Part shown: in pieces, positions 38,051 to 50,018 of the stretch
How positions within the stretch are numbered: the stretch's first letter is position 1
How the letters are laid out: the number at the start of each line of letters is the position of its first letter
Source: Fasciola hepatica
Taxonomy: Eukaryota; Platyhelminthes; Trematoda; Plagiorchiida; Fasciolidae
NCBI GenBank assembly: GCA_948099385.1
Contig: CANUEZ040000020.1
Location: forward strand, 8,216,501 to 8,280,500
DNA: 64,000 nucleotides
Direction: 5' to 3'
Translations under genes and position numbers: made by a program
The notes under the pieces: model-generated
Told to the model about the DNA's origin: nothing
Seen by the model: only the letters and a program-made list of their open reading frames with translations
Databases searched by the model: none

Positions 38051-41000
38051 GGAGATTACTAAACTCTGATGCCAAACCATGTACGGGTGGCGTATGAGGC
38101 CTACAACACTATGCTCACCGGTATCTGTGGCGGAGGGGCGTACTGGGTATCCAGGATGTGTGGCCTCATCCGAAGGGGGTATGAACTGAGCAATCAGTCA
38201 TCGGCCCCCAGAAGGCTACGATACCCTTAAGTCGCCCTACTGCCTTGTAGGTTAGGCGTTCTGGTCAAAGGCTCGGAATGGGGCCCTTAAGTCAACAATC
38301 CACTTCGGTCTGGGCAACCGGGTAGTATCCATCCCACGTGCTTACATGAAATCTCCACGTATATGATCACTCGTTCTCACGCTCGACGTTACTCACTCAC
38401 TCAAGCTACACAAGTTATGACCGAAGTGCTAGCGATCAGACAAAACCAATTACCTATTACGACACCACCCGTTTTCACCCATTGTTTCACACACACAATG
38501 ATGATAATACTATTCCATGTACTTGTCAGGTTGCCATCGACAAAGACGCTGGCCATGCAAATGAGATTCCTCCTTCAGTTGTGTGAAGCTCATCAGAATC
38601 ACTACTGAGACCACATGTGCCACTAAAGCTTGCAGCCTTCAATGTACGCACCCTGATACAAAAAGGTCAACAAGCAACTTTAGCGCGCACATTCGAGACA
38701 CTGGCTATTGACGTCTGCTGCTTATGCGAGACCCGCATCCAGGACCCCATCATCGTAGTTCGTCTGAATTCGCCCCTAGGACGTGCTTTTACTCTGTGCT
38801 TATCCAAAGACGCTGAGACTTCTCCATCTGGTCATGCAGGAGTAGGAATCGCTTTGGGTACTAAAGCTGAGTCTGCGCTACGAGACTGGATCCCGGTCAA
38901 AAGCAGATTATGTGCAATTTGCTTAGAGGGTTCGTTCAAAGCTAACAAAGGCCGCGACGGTAATCGTTGTCTGTTTGTTGTCGCTGCCCAAGCCTCTACC
39001 GACTGCAGTTCGGATACAGTCAAAGATATATTCTACCAGCGGCTTCATGCACTTCTTGGAAAGACATCTCATAGTGATATTGGCTGGAGATCTAAAGGCC
39101 TAGATTGGTCACCTAGGTTCAGACAAGCGAATGCTTGGAGGCCAAGGCGGCGCCAACCATCGACGCACCGATAACGGCAGTCAACTGCTCCATCTGTGCG
39201 CAGACCATCGCCTATTTTTGTCGATCACGGACCCCCGGCGCAGCTTTCGTGGCACAGTCACATGGCGACCGTCATCTGCTAATCAGTCTTGGACGTAAAC
39301 AGACCACATAGCCGTAAGCTACCACTGGTGTGGCTCAGTTACATCTTGTAGGTCGTACTGGAGCACACATCTAGATTCAGATCACGCCCTAATGTCTGCT
39401 GAGTTCATAGTACAGTTTTCCATCAAGTCAAAAGCCCGCCGTCAACGGGCAGACTTAGACCGACTTTGCCGGACGTCGGTCCGGGAAAGATATCAGAATG
39501 AGCTTGCTGCCCAGTTAAATAGCCACACACGCGATAACCGCTGGAAACACATCCAAGACGCCATAAAAGCAGCGAGTACCACATCTTGTGGATTAGTCAC
39601 ACGTCTTGCAGTTATGGACTGGATCTCATCGGGTTCTCTGAAATTGCTAGACAGCCGCCGGAATATCCCTGCCGGGAACGAAAACCACAATGCCCGCACC
39701 CAACTACGACGAGATTTGATTAGAAGTTTGTGCAGAGACCGTGAGAATTTGTGGTCCAGACGCGTGGTCGAAATGGAACAAGTTGCTGCCACCGGCAATG
39801 GTCGGAGACTTCTCCAACTCATCCGATCTACTGGGACCAAGAGGTTTGGAGCGAGCGAAGTGATCTGCGACGCAAACAGCCAATCAATCCACCAGCATTC
39901 ACGCCGCATGGACCGATGGGCAAAACATTTTGAAGAGCAGTTCAACTGGCCTTCAGCGCCAGCGTCCCCACTCAGTAGCCCGTTTGAACCAGTTCATGCT
40001 CCATGGTCTATCTGCACTACCCCACCCACAGAAGTCGATCGTACGCTCCACCAACTGAAACGAAATAAACCTCCCGGCCCTTCTCAAAGATGGTGGTGTA
40101 CACCTCTCCAAAGCGCCCACTAGCCTCTTCTCCGAGACTCAACTCCAAGATTGTCCCAGAAAGTTGGAACTGTGCATTCATCATTTCTGTATACAAGAAA
40201 GTGGCCAGAGACATCTGTTCCAATCATCGAGAGATGAGCTTGATCTCGGTCGCATCAAAGTTGCTAGCACCGGTAATCTTCCAAGGATTGTCCCCATTGC
40301 GCGAACATTAAGTCCGTGGAGAAAAGCCCGGTTTTCGTCCCAACCGCGGGTGCATCGATCAAATTTTCACCATCCGTCAGGTACTTTAGCTCTGCCACAC
40401 ATCGTAGACCGACGGTAATCATATTCTTGGACATCCGAGCAGCTTTTGATTCCGTTGATAGGATGGCCCTCTGTGGTTGTCTCATCAGACTAGGAGTGCC
40501 TGATAAGTATATGGAAATTATCCAAGTCCTATACCATCAGACTTCAGATCGAGTACAAGCATATCGCACATAGTCACCTTGCATCCCAGTTACAAGTGGC
40601 GTGCGTCAAGGTTGCCCACTCTTATCCTTCCTGTCCTAAGATGGGCACCAAAAAATCAAATGAACGAAGGCGTTGAGTTACTACCTGGTAACAGAGTTTT
40701 AGACTTAGACTGCAGATGAAATCGCATTGGTTCTCGACGATGCTACTGTGGCACAGTGCGTCTTAGACAACCTCGCGTCGACTACATTGCGGTACGGAAT
40801 CTGATTTTCACCTTCCAAGTGTAAACTGCTTCTACAGGACTGGCAGGAATTCATCCCCGCACTTATCCTCGGTAATGATCAGTTAGAAGTTGTTGGAAAG
40901 TTTGTCTACTTGGGAAGCTGCATAACTGTCTATGGACGGATTGAACACGGTGTGCACAAACGAATAGCGAAGGCTCAAGCGGCATTCTGCAATTAACGTA

Positions 41001-41440
41001 ACCTATGGAGCTGTCATGACATCTCTCTCCGACTGAAAGGTAGAATTTACAACGCGGCTGTGCGTAGTGTGCTCCTATACGCTTGTGAGACCTGGCCTGT
41101 TCGAACGGCCGATGTCGACCGGTTGTCCGCGTTTCGATGATCGATGTCTGAGGAGTATCTCGCGAGTTTTATGGCAATAGCGAATCAGCAATTCTGTAGT
41201 TCGAAAGCGCATCTACGGAAGCGGGAGTGCCGGGTACCCACTTAGTGATACCAAATCACTCCGTCGGCTTCGCTGACTGAGACATGTGCTACGTATGCTA
41301 CCTCACTGACTTCCCCGTCGCGCTCTATTCTCTGAGCCCAAGGTTGGCAGGAAACGACAAGATGGAAGCCAAGCCATGACATGGTACCGGTCTGTCAAAG
41401 TGTTGACGTTAAAACTTGCGTCTGTCGGTTCCCTCTCTTT
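38051..41440 (+). mobile_element. RTE-like non-LTR retrotransposon, copy 1 of a head-to-tail pair
   Basis: 38,051-38,350 is the 5' region shared with 23,146-23,465. The endonuclease opens at 38,617 (LAAFNVRTLIQKGQQ; CETRIQDP; SRLCAICLEGSFK) and breaks at 39,174. A linker ORF runs 39,392-40,123. The RT palm at 40,316-40,573 has VIIFLDIRAAFDSVDR (first Asp). The catalytic box near 40,710 reads T-A-D-E where Y-A-D-D is expected. The C-terminus at 40,900-41,400 ([33 protein letters not shown]) reaches the junction with copy 2. Several stops and frameshifts. Confidence 0.75.
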
Positions 41441-44400
41441 TATTCAACCTTTGTCTTCTGTCCCCAACCACCTCTCTTTGCTCCCTCTATCCATCCATAA
41501 TGCTCCCATTGACAGCACGGCCGATACTCGCAACGATTCACCGTCAAATAGTGTCGTAAATAATCCACAATCGCCTAACTCACATTTTCTCAAGCCTTGT
41601 CAACCTCTAACTCTCGGATCCTTTAACGTGCGTACACTCATGCAGGCAGGTCAGCAGGCGTGCGCACCCCTACATTAGATTCTCTGAAGAATGATGTTTG
41701 CTGCTTAAGTGAAACGCGTATCTAGGATTCGAGCAGTGTAATTCAACTAACTGCTCCTGGTATCTCATCGAGGTATTTTCTGCGCACCTGAGGAGACGAA
41801 GTAGCTAAAGCTGCGGGTCAACGTGGTGTAGGAATAGTCTTGACTGACAAGGCTGAGGCTGCCCTCTTAGACTGGATCACTATTAACAGTCGTTTATGTG
41901 CTATGAGACTCCAGGGGCATTCGAAAGGATAGTTGTGTTAAGCGCAATTTGTTTGTGATTTCGGCGTACGCCCCAACGAACTGCAGCTGAGACGCGCAGA
42001 AAGATGAGTTCTATGATGAACTCGCCACTCTCGTTCGCAGCAGCAAAGGTTTTGACATTGTAGCGCTAGCTGGTTTTTTTATTGTACAAGTTGGCAAACT
42101 CAGGGCGTCAGAAGCCTGCTTAGGTGGGCGTTGTACTTTACTCACTGAGCGTACAGATAACGGGGATAGGCTTCTCCAGTTTTGTACATACAATCGATTG
42201 TTATTGTCGAGCACCGATTTCCGACACAACTCACGTCGCACAGCGACATGCTGCTCTAAATCTACAGGTACTTTGAGTCAAATTGATCATATCGCAGTAA
42301 GCTAGCTGTGGCGCAGTTCTGTTCAGAACTGCAGATCTTACTAGTCCACGTATGTAGAGTCTGACCATGCATTAGTTTTAATACCATTATCTCTTCAGCT
42401 CATCGGTAATCGTCGCAAACCGTAAACCCGGTTGGCCGTGCAACGTTTGTATGATCCAGAAGTACGCACCCGTTATGAACAGCAGGTTTTGTGTGGTGCT
42501 AGATCCGATGTCCATCAAAGACACTGGATCTCGCAAGAGTCGCTGAGTATAATTGACCAGAAGCGTCAGCTCTCGAACCGTAAGGAGATGGATAAGATGC
42601 GGAGAAAGCTACAAAGACAAGTTACGAAAGACTTAAAAAAGATCGCGAAAATTGGTGGGGAAGGTAGCCGAAAAAATGGAAACAGCAGCTGCTTCAGGTA
42701 ACAGTCAAGGACTGTTTAAACTTATTCGTAACACCAGTGGACAGCGAACCGACATGCGACAGAAATGGAAAACCCATCCATGGCAAACAGCAAAGGCTGG
42801 ACCGTTGGGCCGAACACTGCAAGGAACAGTTTAGCTGGCCGCAGGCTAGTGTAGTTACTCCTGTGTCAACCACTGTGACTCCTTGGGTGGTATCACTTGA
42901 GCTCCCATCGGAAGTAGAAGTAGAGTAGTGCACTCGATTACTAAAGCGAAGCAAAGCGGCCGGTCCTGAGGAACTCCCTCTAGTTCTTTTCAAAGTGGGT
43001 GAAGATGCTTTGATAAAACCACTTACCGTCTTGCTCCGTGATATTTGGAACGTGGAGCGTATTCCGTTAATATGAAGCGAGTCGGTAATTGTCCCCATCT
43101 TCAAGAAGGTAATACGCAATCATTGTAGTTATCATCGAGGGATTAGCTTAATTCCAATAGTCACGAAGGTATTAGCCTCGATTTTGCTGCACCGTCTTAC
43201 ACCCGCTCGCGAGAGGAACACCCGCGAACAACAGGCGGGATTTCGCCCAGGTCGAGCATGCATCGACCAGACTTTTACTCTTCGCAACTACTGGAAACGC
43301 GTCGCACACACCGTCGACCGACAGTAATGGTTTTCTTAGACTTGTACGACGCCTTTGATTCAGTTGATCAAACAGCGCTTTGCAGTGCTCTTCACCTGAA
43401 AGGTATGCCTCAGAAGTTCGTGAACCTACTGAGATCATCGTATTCTCCGCGTAAGGGTTTACAGTGAACTATCCGGTCGGTTCCAAACGACCAGTGGTGT
43501 TCGACAAGGATGCCCATGTCTATATTCCTGTTCAACTTCGTCATGGACGAAATAATGGAGAATGCCTTGGGAGATCTCCAGGATGTGGCCATCGAACCAG
43601 AAAATAGTGAAAAGCTATGTGACCTAGATTACGCGGACGACCTTGTCTGCTTGTTCAAATCCACGGAGCATGCTCAACGTGCACTAGATAGACTTGGGAG
43701 AGCTGTAGCTCCATTCGGCATGAGGTCTGCATCTTCAAAGTGTAAAGTATTGTTACAAGACTGGACGCCAACGATTCCGAGCTTGATGCTCGATGGGGAG
43801 GTGCTGGAAATTGTCGACCACTTCACCTACCTCGGTAGCTGCGTGACGACGGATGGGAGCACAGTAGTAGAGGTGAGTACGCGGATATCCAAGGCTCGAG
43901 CGGCGTACGCTGGACTGAAGCACTTGTGGCGTCTGTCTGATATTTCACTGAAGTTGAAAAATCGTGCATGCTGTGCTGCAGTGCGTTCAGTTTTGTTGTA
44001 TGGTTTGTCACTTGGAGTCTGCGTGCGGAAGATATTCGCCGTCTTGAGGTTTTCGACCACCGATATTTACGTAGTATTGCTAAGATTGGGTGGAATAGCC
44101 GAGTGAGCAATGCTGAGGCCAGGAAGCAAGTATTGGTTACTAATTCAGAGAACGTTCTGTCGCAGCGTATACAGCTTAGTAGACTTCGTTGGTTGGGGCA
44201 TGTATGGCAAACACACGTCTACCGTACTGTGTCCTATTCTACGTTCTTCCTCAGGAGTGTAAGAAACTACGTGGAGGTCAACAGATGACGTGGAAATGGG
44301 AATGATGAGGAAATGTACAGCGAACTTAGGAAAAGTAGATGCTTTACGTCTTCGTGGTTGGGGTCCAAAAGATCCGTCTACCAGTTGACCTGAGACACTG

Positions 44401-44460
44401 AAGGATATGGCAGCGAACCGCGAGCAGTGGCGATCGTGTTGTCACTTTCTGTCGAATCAG
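41441..44460 (+). mobile_element. RTE-like non-LTR retrotransposon, copy 2 of a head-to-tail pair
   Basis: Begins with a short N-terminal region and an endonuclease start LTLGSFNVRTLMQAGQQ at about 41,610, then a frameshifted endonuclease and linker. The RT is recognisable at 43,080-43,440 (QAGFRPGRACIDQTFTL; VMVFLDLYDAFDSVD) and an intact stretch follows at 43,510-44,106. The C-terminal tail is legible to about 44,460 in changing frames (RLRWLGHVWQT; LRGWGPKDPS). Confidence 0.75.
43510..44106 (+). pseudogene. RTE-like RT, best preserved segment
   Basis: 198 open codons covering the RT from FNFVMDEIMENALGDLQD through LDYADDLVCLF (YADD intact), PFGMRSASSKCKVLLQDW and FTYLGSCVTTDGS to [10 protein letters not shown]. 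It then shifts frame where the C-terminal LRAEDIRRLEVFDHR continues in the overlapping frame at 43,968. Both catalytic Asp are present but the upstream palm is in another frame, so it is inactive as it stands. Confidence 0.75.
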
Positions 44461-44679
44461 AATGACTGATCGATGTGCGTTTGTGCGGTTAGACTGTATA
44501 TGCTGTGTGTTGGCTATTGGAGCGTTCTCTCCTTTCGCCTCCCGTGTAGGTCCACTCCCTGTCCATCTTGTACATTCATACTTTCTATTTGTACGTGCAA
44601 CATGGTGAGAGAGGCAGTGGTCAGTGGGGCTTTCCCTACTGTTTAACGCTGTGCGATGATGATGATGACAGACCACATC

Positions 44680-45145
44680 CTAAGTAGTGTATTTAAATCC
44701 AGGTTGTCTGTCATTTCCACAGAAATAACACTTGGTTCTTACCATCGCTGGCGTCATTTCCGTGAGTGAGTTGCTACCTTCCCTGTGATCAGAGGGACCA
44801 TTACCAGCTGATTGGGTGAGCGTTGATGCTGAAGCCGTAAACGATATCGATGGTGTCCGGAAAGCACTGGATCGCTGTTGGGCTATTTCGAGCGATCGGG
44901 CTAACCACATAGTGGTTTGTAAGTCCAGAGACTTATTTTCAAGAAGTCGCTGCTGGGCAGTGTTCGACAGCATTCCGTTTATGAAAGCGTCCCGAATAGC
45001 ATCGGTTTGATTTTGCCCGGCTGTCACGGCCTGAAAATTAAAATACTTAGCCAAGGATTTCAGCTTTTGGAAGAACTGGCTGAAATGCTGATTTGTTCCT
45101 GTTTGTATATTGCGAGTAGATAGCGTGCAAACACCTTACTGGGCA
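44680..45145 (-). mobile_element. Ty3/gypsy gag fragment
   Basis: Minus strand. About 45,145-45,055 reads TNQHFSQFFQKLKSLAKYFN. 45,054-44,680 reads the end of the capsid region (IRDAFINGMLSNTAQQRLLE, LDLQTTMWLARSLEIAQQ) and the start of the nucleocapsid, CYFCGNDRQPG, the first half of a CCHC zinc knuckle. It ends before the rest of the knuckle. No pol follows. Confidence 0.7.
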
Positions 45146-45779
45146 GCTTGATGAACAGTTTGTCGAGGGTTTAAATAGCCTCGTTGTATAAATTACATTC
45201 AGCCACATTATCGTATATGGTGGGGAGATATAGTCATGTAGGAAATCAAACTTCGCAGAATATTTTTCACCAACTCTGGTGAGAAATCTATCGAACGTGA
45301 AGAACCAGTAACGCCAAGTTTTCGAAGTAATTCAGTTTAGATCAGTGTCGAATCGTTCAGCAGATAGCGTCCCATTTTGAGACGATGCGTATGTCGAACG
45401 AACTGATATGTGAATGATTACGAAGTCCGAGCGGTTAAGGCAGACAGAAGACAGAGGCTTCGGATTTAGGCTTTATTCGACATACAAATAAACTATAGGA
45501 TCTGAAAACAACAAAGCGGAAATTTAATAGGACAACAGCAATAAAACTAAGGTAAACATAAAACAGCAAATGAACATGACATCCATACCGCCACACTATG
45601 GAGTAATACCGCTTTCTAACCGTGATGAGGCAGCACGATTGGCGCGCCACTATGTCGATGCTTATGTCACGGTGAGTTTCCTTTGGGCTCAGTCACCACA
45701 GTGTAACAATCATGACACTGCAATCGTTCACGGTGGAAGTTGCCGATGTTCTGTGAGGGTCCCAGTCATACATATCGTC
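45146..45779. other. No recognisable gene
   Basis: Short overlapping frames only; nothing assignable. Confidence 0.35.
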
Positions 45780-47190
45780 TGGTCCGGATAGGATTCAACC
45801 ACCAGACCCACGGAAACTATCTGAATTTATCGTGTTCTCACTCACAAGATTCTTTAACAACTCGTCAGAACACGGCAAACCACCGTGTCAACGGAAAAAC
45901 GCCGTGGTCATCCTGATGTTCAAGGGCGGTTAAAAAGCGAAAACCGCAAATTACCGTCCGGCTAGCCTTACGTGTGGTCGGAAGGATTATGGGACGATTA
46001 GTCTCGACGTATCTGCAGGAATATCTCGAAAGTTACGATCTTCTTAGCCACCAGCAGCACGGTCTCCGTAAGGATCACTCTTGTCTGTCCAACCTTCTGG
46101 CTCGCGAACACTGGGCACAAGCTAGGGTTGAGAGCCACGAAACGGACTTCCTCTTTGTATATGTCAGTAGGGCATTTTACAAAGTGCCTCATAACCACAT
46201 GATACTAAAGTTGAGATCCTTAGGAGTGAGAGGACCACGAACTACTTGGATCGATGACTTCTTCCGGGGAGGCACTTCTCTGTGAGGGTCGTAGAGGCTT
46301 ACTGAATGGCAAGCAGCCTGCAGTGGAGTTTCACATGGCTCGGTCTTGGGCCTACTGCCGTTTTTGGTGTTCATCAACGACCGACCACTACGGTTTAAGT
46401 CGCCCTATCTGATCTACGCCAATGATCCAAAAATCTGGGGGGTGATTAAGACCAATGCAGATCACCATGAACTGTAAGCGAATCTGGACTCTCTTTCGAT
46501 CTGGTCACCATTTGGGTCACGTCCCGTCAACCCCCAGGAGTGTGCACAGATTCAAATAGGCAGACCGAGGGCAAACAATGTCTATACCTTCCAGGGATTG
46601 AATCTTCGGATGATCACCAGTCATTTCGTCGTGGGAAACCCGGGACTAACCGACATCTGTCTTAGCTTGGAGCATACTTGGTCCCATCCAATATTCATTC
46701 GGGAGGCTATCCAACAAGGCCTTCAGCTTACCTTACACCGCTTACGTCCACCCATGACTGGAGGATCGTGTAGCTGCTGTTTTTCCGTGCATGGCCAGAG
46801 TGGTAAAAGTTCGACAGAGTTCAGAAGGCGGGGTTTGTTGTCGCAGTGTCGGGGACCAGCTACGACGTGCGGTTTCAGTTAGCAAGGTTGCTTTCAGAGG
46901 TGACTGAAGGGTAAGAGACCTGATCTGCATCCGGCTGATAATCCGGAGCGAAATGGGGCCGGAACTGCAAGCAGAATTTCCCTTTAGTGACCACGTGCGC
47001 ACGAGGGGGTATTCATTGGTGCTCAAGATGTATTTGACAGGATTACCATTGGTCTATCGTCTATCGATAAGGGCGACAAACTTGTGCAACTCACTAGCAG
47101 CTGATATGGTGGAAGAACACCAAAAGAGTTTAAGGCTAAAGTGGGATGCTTACGTAACCAAGAAGTGGCTGGGATCTTTTTCCTGAGGCC
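45780..47190 (+). mobile_element. CR1-like RT remnant 1
   Basis: Reads from the RT entry (SGPDRIQPPDPRKLSE; NYRPASLT; VVGRIMGRLVSTYLQEYL, HQQHGLRKDHSCLSNLL) through the palm (FLFVYVSRAFYKVPHNHMIL, where the first Asp block has decayed) to V-L-G-x-L-P-F-x-V-F-I-N-D and LIYANDPKIWG. The catalytic YADD has become YAND. The C-terminal part is scattered over frames to about 47,190. It is followed directly by a second, related RT. Confidence 0.65.
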
Positions 47191-47459
47191 TACTGTTCAA
47201 AGCAGTTGGAGACGAGGCTCATACCAACTGCCTCCAATTATGAACATTAGCCACCTGAACCAATTGGCGGGATGTGGCTGACTCTCACGACGTACGCTAG
47301 GAAGGTATGAGGAAATTTCAGCCGAGGGACAAGGGGCCCAAGTCGTTTTGTGAATATACTCGTACAGAGCCAAATCCTGTTGGGAGTTATGAAAGACCCA
47401 TGTAAACGAGTCTGTAGAAAGACCATTGTAATTGTTGTCCAATCAATGAACCTTGTTCA

Positions 47460-48740
47460 AGAGACCAGGTGACGATCTACCGGTCTGTTAACCTACTATC
47501 AATAGTACCAAAGGTAACGGAAATATAATCCTGAATGCTTTGTTTATACACCTGGAGGGAAACAACCAAATCGCCCATGATCAGCAAGGATTCAGGAGGG
47601 GCAGACCCTGCCTCAGCAACTAACTAAGCTTTTCTGATGAGGCAAGCGGGATGTTAGACCAGGGAGAGAAGGTAGGGGTAGGCTATCTGGAATTCCCCGA
47701 AGCGTCTCACGGCGTGATTCACAGATTGCTTTTGCATAAGCTAGGGAGGATGGGCGTGGCCGCAGGGCTAATGGAACAGCTAAGAGCTTACCCAGCTGAC
47801 ACCCAATTTCATGTCAAAGTTGAGGACATGGAGTCCTCGATGGCTACAGCACCTAGTGGGGTCCTTCATGGGTCGGTACTGGGTCCCGCAGTAATCCTGA
47901 TTTGTGTGAACGACTTGTCGCGGGTTATAAGATCTCCCCGCTTCATGTTCGCTGATGATGTGAGGGATCTAATGTCCAGAATCTAACCAGGTTCAGATGG
48001 ACCTAGATGCTCTCTACCAGTGGTCTGTGGCATGGGACTTGCCTCTAATCTGGCGAAACGCTCAAGTCTGATTGCCGAGAAATTCAACGGAATGCGTTAT
48101 TTAAACACGGACGACCCGGAACCACTGGCCCAAAAAGGCGACGTCATGGATTTGGGCATGGTCGTCTCAAGCAACTTTAAACCCTCGGTACAATGTCTGC
48201 AGGCTGCTAACAAGGCAAACAGAGCCATGTTCCAGCCGCGCAGGATGCTCACATTGAAAATTTAGGGTACTTCTGCTACTGCATACGACTCTTGTCCGAC
48301 CCCACTTAGAGTATGTAGTCTAAGCCTGGGCTCCGCAGTTAGTGAGGGACACCCTCTTTCTGGAGAAGGTTCACGGGAACGGTGTTGGGGCTGCGAGGGC
48401 TGTAGTGCGGGGACAGGCTAGTAGAGCTAAAGCCGTTCTCGCTGAAGCACAGAACGTGGAGGGGGGTTGATCGAAACAATGAAACAGTTAAATGGGTTGT
48501 CAGCTACAAACAAACCGTTGCTTACCCACGACGGAAACTTCGCTAGTCACGAACACGATTAAACTAATCAAGCCGAGGTTCGGCAAGACTATCAGAGCTC
48601 GGTTGTTTGCCTATAGGCTTAGCAACAACTGTAATAAACTTCCCGAGGCGGTAGTGGAGGCGAACACTGGCAACGTTCAAGAGGAAGCTGGACGCTACGT
48701 GGACACGTCTTTCCGGACTATCCGTGAGTCAGCCTTTTGA
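47460..48740 (+). mobile_element. CR1-like RT remnant 2
   Basis: 47,651-47,986 is open and reads a palm (VGYLEFPEASHGVIHRLLLH), then SGVLHGSVLGPAVILICVND and FMFADDVRDL (FADD intact). 48,020-48,265 gives the thumb (KGDVMDLGMVVSSNFKPSVQ; ANKANRAMFQPRRML). 48,492-48,740 gives the CR1 C-terminus (RARLFAYRLSNNCNKLPEAV). The first palm aspartate is lost. The part from 48,121 on lies in the 2.6-kb direct repeat and so recurs at 58,586-59,205. Confidence 0.7.
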
Positions 48741-49552
48741 GCCTAGTTGCAGTACTTCATTCAGTTCCAGTATTCTTCCTCTTCCTTCTCTTCGTCGTTT
48801 TCACTCCTCTTTTCTTTTCTTGAGTATTTTCCAGTCTACCTAAGTGTCTTCTCTAACTACTTCCTGGTCTCCCTAGAATAATTCTACCACTTCATGAGAG
48901 CTGATTGCTGGGGGTCTTAACTCTTGTATGGAGAGTGAACCTGCTGCTTGCCGAGGCCTACCCTATTGAAACGTTGTTATCTGCTACTCTCTCGGACGGC
49001 GATTCCGATATTTGTCGTCCTTCCAGTTACTGAGAGTCAACGGGTCCCATAAAGTCCAAGCACATTGAGGCCCGGGGGCTGGCAGGTGCAAGGAACTGGA
49101 CTACCATTGGCATTGGCCGTCAGCCCTGTGCTCAATTCATTTTTTTATTAAATTTGCACAGGACATTGCGTGGCTAAAAACAATCATGTGTCAAGATATT
49201 TGTGTTATCCACGCGTTTCCGTAGCTCCCAACACTGTGTTCAAGGCGACAGCATGAGCCCACCTATCCAGATACAGACAATGGCAGGGGTTTTGGACGCC
49301 TACTACGTCGTGATTTTGTTTGGCATTTCTAGCCGAAACGATTTTGTATTGGAAATCTCGCCTGAACAGTGCGCGCTGCTCAAAGGAAACGCGCGCCACC
49401 GCGGTGCGAGGAGTGCTCTGATTTATTCTGAGCTTCGTCACGGCCGGGTGCATCACGGTATGAGAAAGAGCCAGGGTTTGATGGGCACATTCATCAGGGA
49501 CCAAACAGGCGCATAAAAACGTGAGGATGAGTTATTCCTTCATGTAATATCC

Positions 49553-49720
49553 ATTTGCATTTGAGTAATAGGAGATAAGATTTGTATATAATATGATTCA
49601 CCATGCAGCTTGAACGCTCAACTCACCATTGAAAACCATGGAAGCACTGTACAGCTGTTTCATCCTTGTTGATGAATCATATTATATACAAATCTTATCT
49701 CCTACTACTCAAATGCAAAT
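49553..49720. repeat. Fold-back with SINE fragment in its loop, left copy
   Basis: 49,553-49,602 and 49,671-49,720 are 50-bp inverted arms with two mismatches (ATTTGCATTTGAGTA ... ATGATTCA). The 68-bp loop is the reverse complement of the 3' half of the hammerhead unit at 49,991-50,061, beginning exactly at the CAACAA loop of ribozyme helix II. Confidence 0.85.
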
Positions 49721-49904
49721 AGTAACCAAGCTCTGTAGGTTGTTCACAACGGAATGCCTTCGTTGTACTTAGGCCCCTACAGAGAAGTCATCCATCATAG
49801 GAGTCGATCGCCGTGTGGGAAGCGGGTTGTTGCCGTTCAAAAAGCCAGTGACGGAAGGGTGCTATATCATGTAGTGTAGAAGTTCAACAAACCGTTGAGA
49901 GCCT

Positions 49905-49963
49905 TGCGGTTAAGGTGTTCGATTCACAATCGTTCACCCCGGGTTCGAGTCCCAGTAGGGGCT
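49905..49963 (+). promoter_or_regulatory. tRNA-like pol III head, A box damaged
   Basis: Same head as at 60,369 but lacking 13 bp (AGCCCGGATAGCC). The deletion is flanked by short AGCC repeats, removes the 5' acceptor strand and splits the A box. The B box at 49,942-49,952 is perfect. Confidence 0.7.
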
Positions 49964-49973
49964 CGGTGGATGT

Positions 49974-50018
49974 GCACTGCTGATGATTCCCAACAAGGAT
50001 GAAACAGCTGTACAGTGC
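49974..50018 (+). ncRNA. Hammerhead ribozyme in SINE-like unit, cleavable version
   Basis: Helix I 5' strand GCACTG (49,974-49,979), core CTGATGA (49,980-49,986), helix II TTCC-CAACAA-GGAT (three pairs plus a U-U at 10.1-11.1), core GAA (50,001-50,003), helix III ACAG|CUGU (50,004-50,011; four pairs, no loop, self-complementary), A17 at 50,012, helix I 3' strand CAGTGC (50,013-50,018; six perfect pairs with GCACTG). It shares the CAACAA helix II loop with the ribozyme at 22.7 kb. A tRNA-type head lies just upstream on the same strand, the layout of the schistosome Sm-alpha repeats. The unusual 10.1-11.1 pair may lower activity. Confidence 0.75.

Noticed and set aside
47630..47670. CTGATGAG on the plus strand, a possible hammerhead
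   Set aside because: No helix II partner and no GAAA follow at the right distance.
49202..49516. 104-codon frame repeated identically at 59,667-59,981
   Set aside because: It is open on both strands, lies in a repeat, and the diverged copy at 62.5 kb does not keep the frame. The identity only reflects the recent duplication.
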